Assembly: GCA_019414665.1 (NCBI GenBank)
Contig: DXLO01000059.1
Coordinates: 1-8,626, forward strand
Origin: Bacteroides sp.
GTDB taxonomy: Bacteria; Bacteroidota; Bacteroidia; Bacteroidales; Bacteroidaceae
DNA length: 8,626 bases
Reading direction: 5' to 3'
The notes under the pieces: model-generated
Databases searched by the model: none
Seen by the model: the letters and a program-made list of their open reading frames with translations, nothing else
What the model was told of the DNA's origin: nothing
Shown here: positions 6,274-8,626 of the stretch, one piece after another
Position numbering within the stretch: position 1 is the stretch's first letter
Layout of the letters: each line of letters begins with the position of its first letter
Program-made: the position numbers and the translations under genes

Positions 6274-7520
6274 GTCACGGAACAAGCCTTTATGGAGCAC
6301 TGGTCTATAACCATGAAAAGGTATTTCAAGGGACGGCGGAAATCCTGTCCGGACACCGGATGATTTCCGACCGCCCGGGACTGCCGAGCGAGGACATGCG
6401 TCTGGCTCTCCTTTCATTTGAAAACCATCTGACGGCAAACAGGAGGACGGACAAGCCGGTCCTGCATATCGCCCTCAGTCCGGCACCTGAAGACAGGCTG
6501 GACAATGACAAGCTGGCGGAACTGGCAGAAAAATACATGCAGAAAATGGGATATGGTGACCAGCCGTTCATCGTGTACAGACATGGAGATACCTGCAACA
6601 CGCACGTACATATCGTGAGTGTATGCATTGACGATGAAGGAAGGAAAATCAATGACTCCTATGAACACCGCCGTTCAATGACAGCCTGCCGGGAACTGGA
6701 ACAGGAATTCGGACTGCGTAACAGTGCGGATACGGAAAGACGGAATCCGAAAGCGGAACTGAAAAAAGTGAATGTCTCACAGGGAGATATACGCCATCAG
6801 ATTGGAAACACGCTGAAGGCTGTACTGGAAAGCTACCGTTTCCAGACTTTCGGAGAGTATTCCGCACTGCTTTCCACACTGAACATTGAAGCCCGACAGA
6901 TACGGGGCGATTACATGGGAACACCCTATACGGGTATCATCTATTCGGCTACAGACGACAGAGGGAAAGTGGTCTGCTCTCCAATAAAAAGTGCAAGATT
7001 CGGCAAGCGTTTCGGAAATACGGGACTGTCCGAACGTATGTTACGGCATACACAGGACTTCAAGGAAGGCAGATGGGTTCCTGCCATATCCGGCAAGGTC
7101 GTATGGGCCATGCGTAACGCAAAATCGGAACAGGAATTCAGGGAACTGCTGAAACAGGAGCACATTGATGTGGTATTCCGAAGGAACAATACCGGACGTA
7201 TCTATGGCGTCACATTCATAGACCATGAACGGCGCGAGGCGTTCAACGGTTCACGTATGGGAAAGGAGTTTTCCGCCAACGTATTCAACGATCTTGTCTG
7301 CTGGTGGGAAGGAATACCCTGGCAGGAGAGACAACAGTCCGGTCCGGAGGAACTTTGGAAACAGTACGGTCATCGTATGGAAGAAGGCAGTGCGCTTGAA
7401 CAGGCGGCAGGCATCTTCTCCTTTGATGCAAATCCGGCAGTCGATTACGAGGAAGAAGCGTTCCGTCGCCGCATGAAACGGAAAAAGAAACCGCAGAAGC
7501 GCAAATCACGCGGTATCTGA
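6258..7520 (+). CDS. mobB: MobB, relaxase (mobilization nuclease)
   Basis: A 420-aa relaxase that would cut one strand at oriT and stay covalently attached to the 5' end. The N terminus (MVAKISHGTSLYGALVYNHEK) carries candidate catalytic tyrosines (Tyr12, Tyr17; I favour Tyr17). The metal-binding motif is H109-GD-CNT-H116-V-H118-IVSV, the three-histidine signature of the MOBP-type family (Pfam relaxase, PF03432). The C-terminal half has no motif I recognise and ends in a very basic tail (RRRMKRKKKPQKRKSRG), suited to DNA contact. It overlaps mobA by 16 nt and lies 62 nt before mobC. All the key residues expected in the relaxase domain appear present, so it looks functional. Confidence 0.92.
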   Translation: MVAKISHGTSLYGALVYNHEKVFQGTAEILSGHRMISDRPGLPSEDMRLALLSFENHLTANRRTDKPVLHIALSPAPEDRLDNDKLAELAEKYMQKMGYGDQPFIVYRHGDTCNTHVHIVSVCIDDEGRKINDSYEHRRSMTACRELEQEFGLRNSADTERRNPKAELKKVNVSQGDIRHQIGNTLKAVLESYRFQTFGEYSALLSTLNIEARQIRGDYMGTPYTGIIYSATDDRGKVVCSPIKSARFGKRFGNTGLSERMLRHTQDFKEGRWVPAISGKVVWAMRNAKSEQEFRELLKQEHIDVVFRRNNTGRIYGVTFIDHERREAFNGSRMGKEFSANVFNDLVCWWEGIPWQERQQSGPEELWKQYGHRMEEGSALEQAAGIFSFDANPAVDYEEEAFRRRMKRKKKPQKRKSRGI

Positions 7521-7543
7521 TCAATCAAAATGAGTCAACAACA

Positions 7544-7564
7544 GGGGGAACAACGGATTCCCCC
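7544..7564 (+). other. Intercistronic hairpin between mobB and mobC
   Basis: GGGGGAA (7544-7550) pairs perfectly with TTCCCCC (7558-7564) around a 7-nt loop. No T-run follows (ACAATCATAT), so it is unlikely to be a strong intrinsic terminator. It ends 18 nt before the mobC ATG and could affect mobC translation or mRNA stability. It also lies within a 24-codon open frame (7530-7604) that overlaps the mobC start. Confidence 0.5.
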
Positions 7565-7582
7565 ACAATCATATACATCATT

Positions 7583-8571
7583 ATGCAACAGGAAGACGAT
7601 TTGAGAGCCCTTGCCAAGATTATGGAATTCGGCAGGGCAGTCAGTATTTTTATTCTGGTAGTCCACGTTTATGTGTACTGCTATCCCAGTATGAGTGCCT
7701 GGCATCTGAATCTGGATGTCATAGACCGGATACTGATGAACTTTGACAGGACAACCGGTATATTCGGCTGTATCCTTTGGACAAAACTGATGGCAGTTCT
7801 TCTGCTGGCCATATCCTGTATGGGTACTATCGGAGTCAAGGGTGAGAAAATAACCTGGCAGCGTATATGGGCGGTACTTACTGCCGGGGCGGTTCTATTT
7901 TTCATGAACTGGTGGCTGCTTGACCTGCCTTTTCCACACGAAGCGATTACTGCCCTGTATGTGGTGACACTTGCAGCCGGTTATCTATGCCTGCTCATGG
8001 CAGGACTGTGGATCAGCAGGCTTTACAGGCATAACCTGATGGAGGACGTATTCAATATGGAAAACGAATCCTTCATGCAGGAGACAAGGCTGATGGAGAA
8101 TGAATATTCTGTCAATCTGCCAACCAGATTCCAGTATGGCGGCAAACTCAACGACGGATGGATCAACGTGGTCAATCCTTTCCGTGCGACCATCGTATTG
8201 GGAACACCGGGTTCCGGTAAATCATACGCAGTGGTAAACAACTACATCAAACAGATGATTTCCAAAGGTTTCAGTGTCTATATCTATGATTATAAATTTG
8301 ATGACCTTTCCACCATTGCCTACAATACCTTGTTACACAATATGGACAAATACAAGGTAAAGCCACATTTCTACGTCATCAACTTCGATGATCCGCACCG
8401 TTCACACCGCTGCAATCCCATCAATCCGGAGTTCATGACGGATATCTCTGACGCATACGAAGCAAGCTATACCATCATGTTAAATTTGAATAAAACCTGG
8501 ATTGAAAAACAGGGAGACTTCTTTGTAGAGTCTCCGATTATCCTGCTGGCAGCTATAATCTGGTATTTGAA
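7583..8571 (+). CDS. mobC: MobC, VirD4/TraG-like coupling ATPase (5' exon; interrupted by intron)
   Basis: The type IV coupling protein that brings the relaxase-DNA complex to the channel. The N terminus has several hydrophobic segments (about residues 17-34, 66-82, 95-113 and 122-146), then a cytoplasmic nucleotide-binding domain with Walker A GTPGSGKS (207-214) and downstream YDYKFDDLS (235-243). Residues 1-329 and two bases of codon 330 are exon. At 8572 the sequence switches to GTGCGCCC, an apparent group II intron 5' end, and read-through gives CAHKAV and a stop at 8593. Relatives are about 650-700 aa (from memory), so roughly half, including Walker B, lies beyond the window. The exon ends AA, so a spliced product could complete a Lys codon. 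Without splicing the protein would be inactive. Confidence 0.9.
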
Positions 8572-8626
8572 GTGCGCCCATAAGGCGGTGTAATAAATAT
8601 CTATTTAGCAATAGATTAGGTTAGAG
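8572..8626 (+). mobile_element. Group II intron, 5' end only, inserted in mobC
   Basis: The sequence begins GTGCGCCC, followed by CGCC-cataa-GGCG, which could form a small hairpin at the boundary. A perfect 6-bp hairpin follows, ATCTAT/ATAGAT with loop TTAGCA (8599-8616). The hairpin lies at intron position 28, against 29 in the traG copy, and both loops are TT-R-GCA of 6 nt. Stem base pairs differ in a compensating way (A-T here, C-G there). The intron is in sense orientation to mobC. Only 55 nt are visible, so class, EBS sites and an encoded reverse transcriptase cannot be assessed. Confidence 0.78.

Overview
The window is the junction of the transfer (tra) and mobilization (mob) regions of a Bacteroidales conjugative element of the CTnDOT type. 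Gene order, protein families and promoter motifs (TAnnTTTG at -7) all point to Bacteroides or a close relative. No chromosomal housekeeping gene is present. Nearly everything outside the regulatory gaps belongs to a conjugation machine.

Layout. On the minus strand, reading right to left: traA (ParA-like ATPase), traB and traC (tandem DUF3408-like proteins, the second membrane-anchored), traD, a strong intrinsic terminator, a new promoter, then traE and traF (small VirB2/VirB3-like membrane proteins) and traG (VirB4-like ATPase). On the plus strand: mobA (accessory relaxosome protein), mobB (relaxase) and mobC (VirD4-like coupling ATPase). The divergent traA-mobA gap (about 5150-5850) holds six 40-bp tandem repeats, a 10-bp-period operator-like array between two opposed Bacteroides-type promoters, and a cluster of inverted repeats that is the likely oriT.

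Window edges. traG and mobC each stop abruptly inside conserved sequence. Both run in sense orientation into GTGCGCCC followed by an RNA hairpin with compensating base changes. This is the signature of the 5' end of a group II intron. The two introns are related but not identical. They would interrupt both motor ATPase genes of the element, and removing the intron at either site would leave an open 5' exon. Only 54 and 55 nt of intron are visible, so no ribozyme core, reverse transcriptase or 3' exon can be seen.

How the parts fit. MobA and MobB would bind and nick oriT, MobC would couple the DNA to the channel, and TraE/F/G form the start of the mating-pore genes. A four-unit 10-bp array occurs twice: centrally between the traA and mob promoters, and directly upstream of the traE promoter. 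This suggests one regulator that controls all three transcription units. The most novel points are the paired intron insertions, the shared operator arrays with helical spacing, and the palindrome-bearing 40-bp repeats next to a ParA-like gene.
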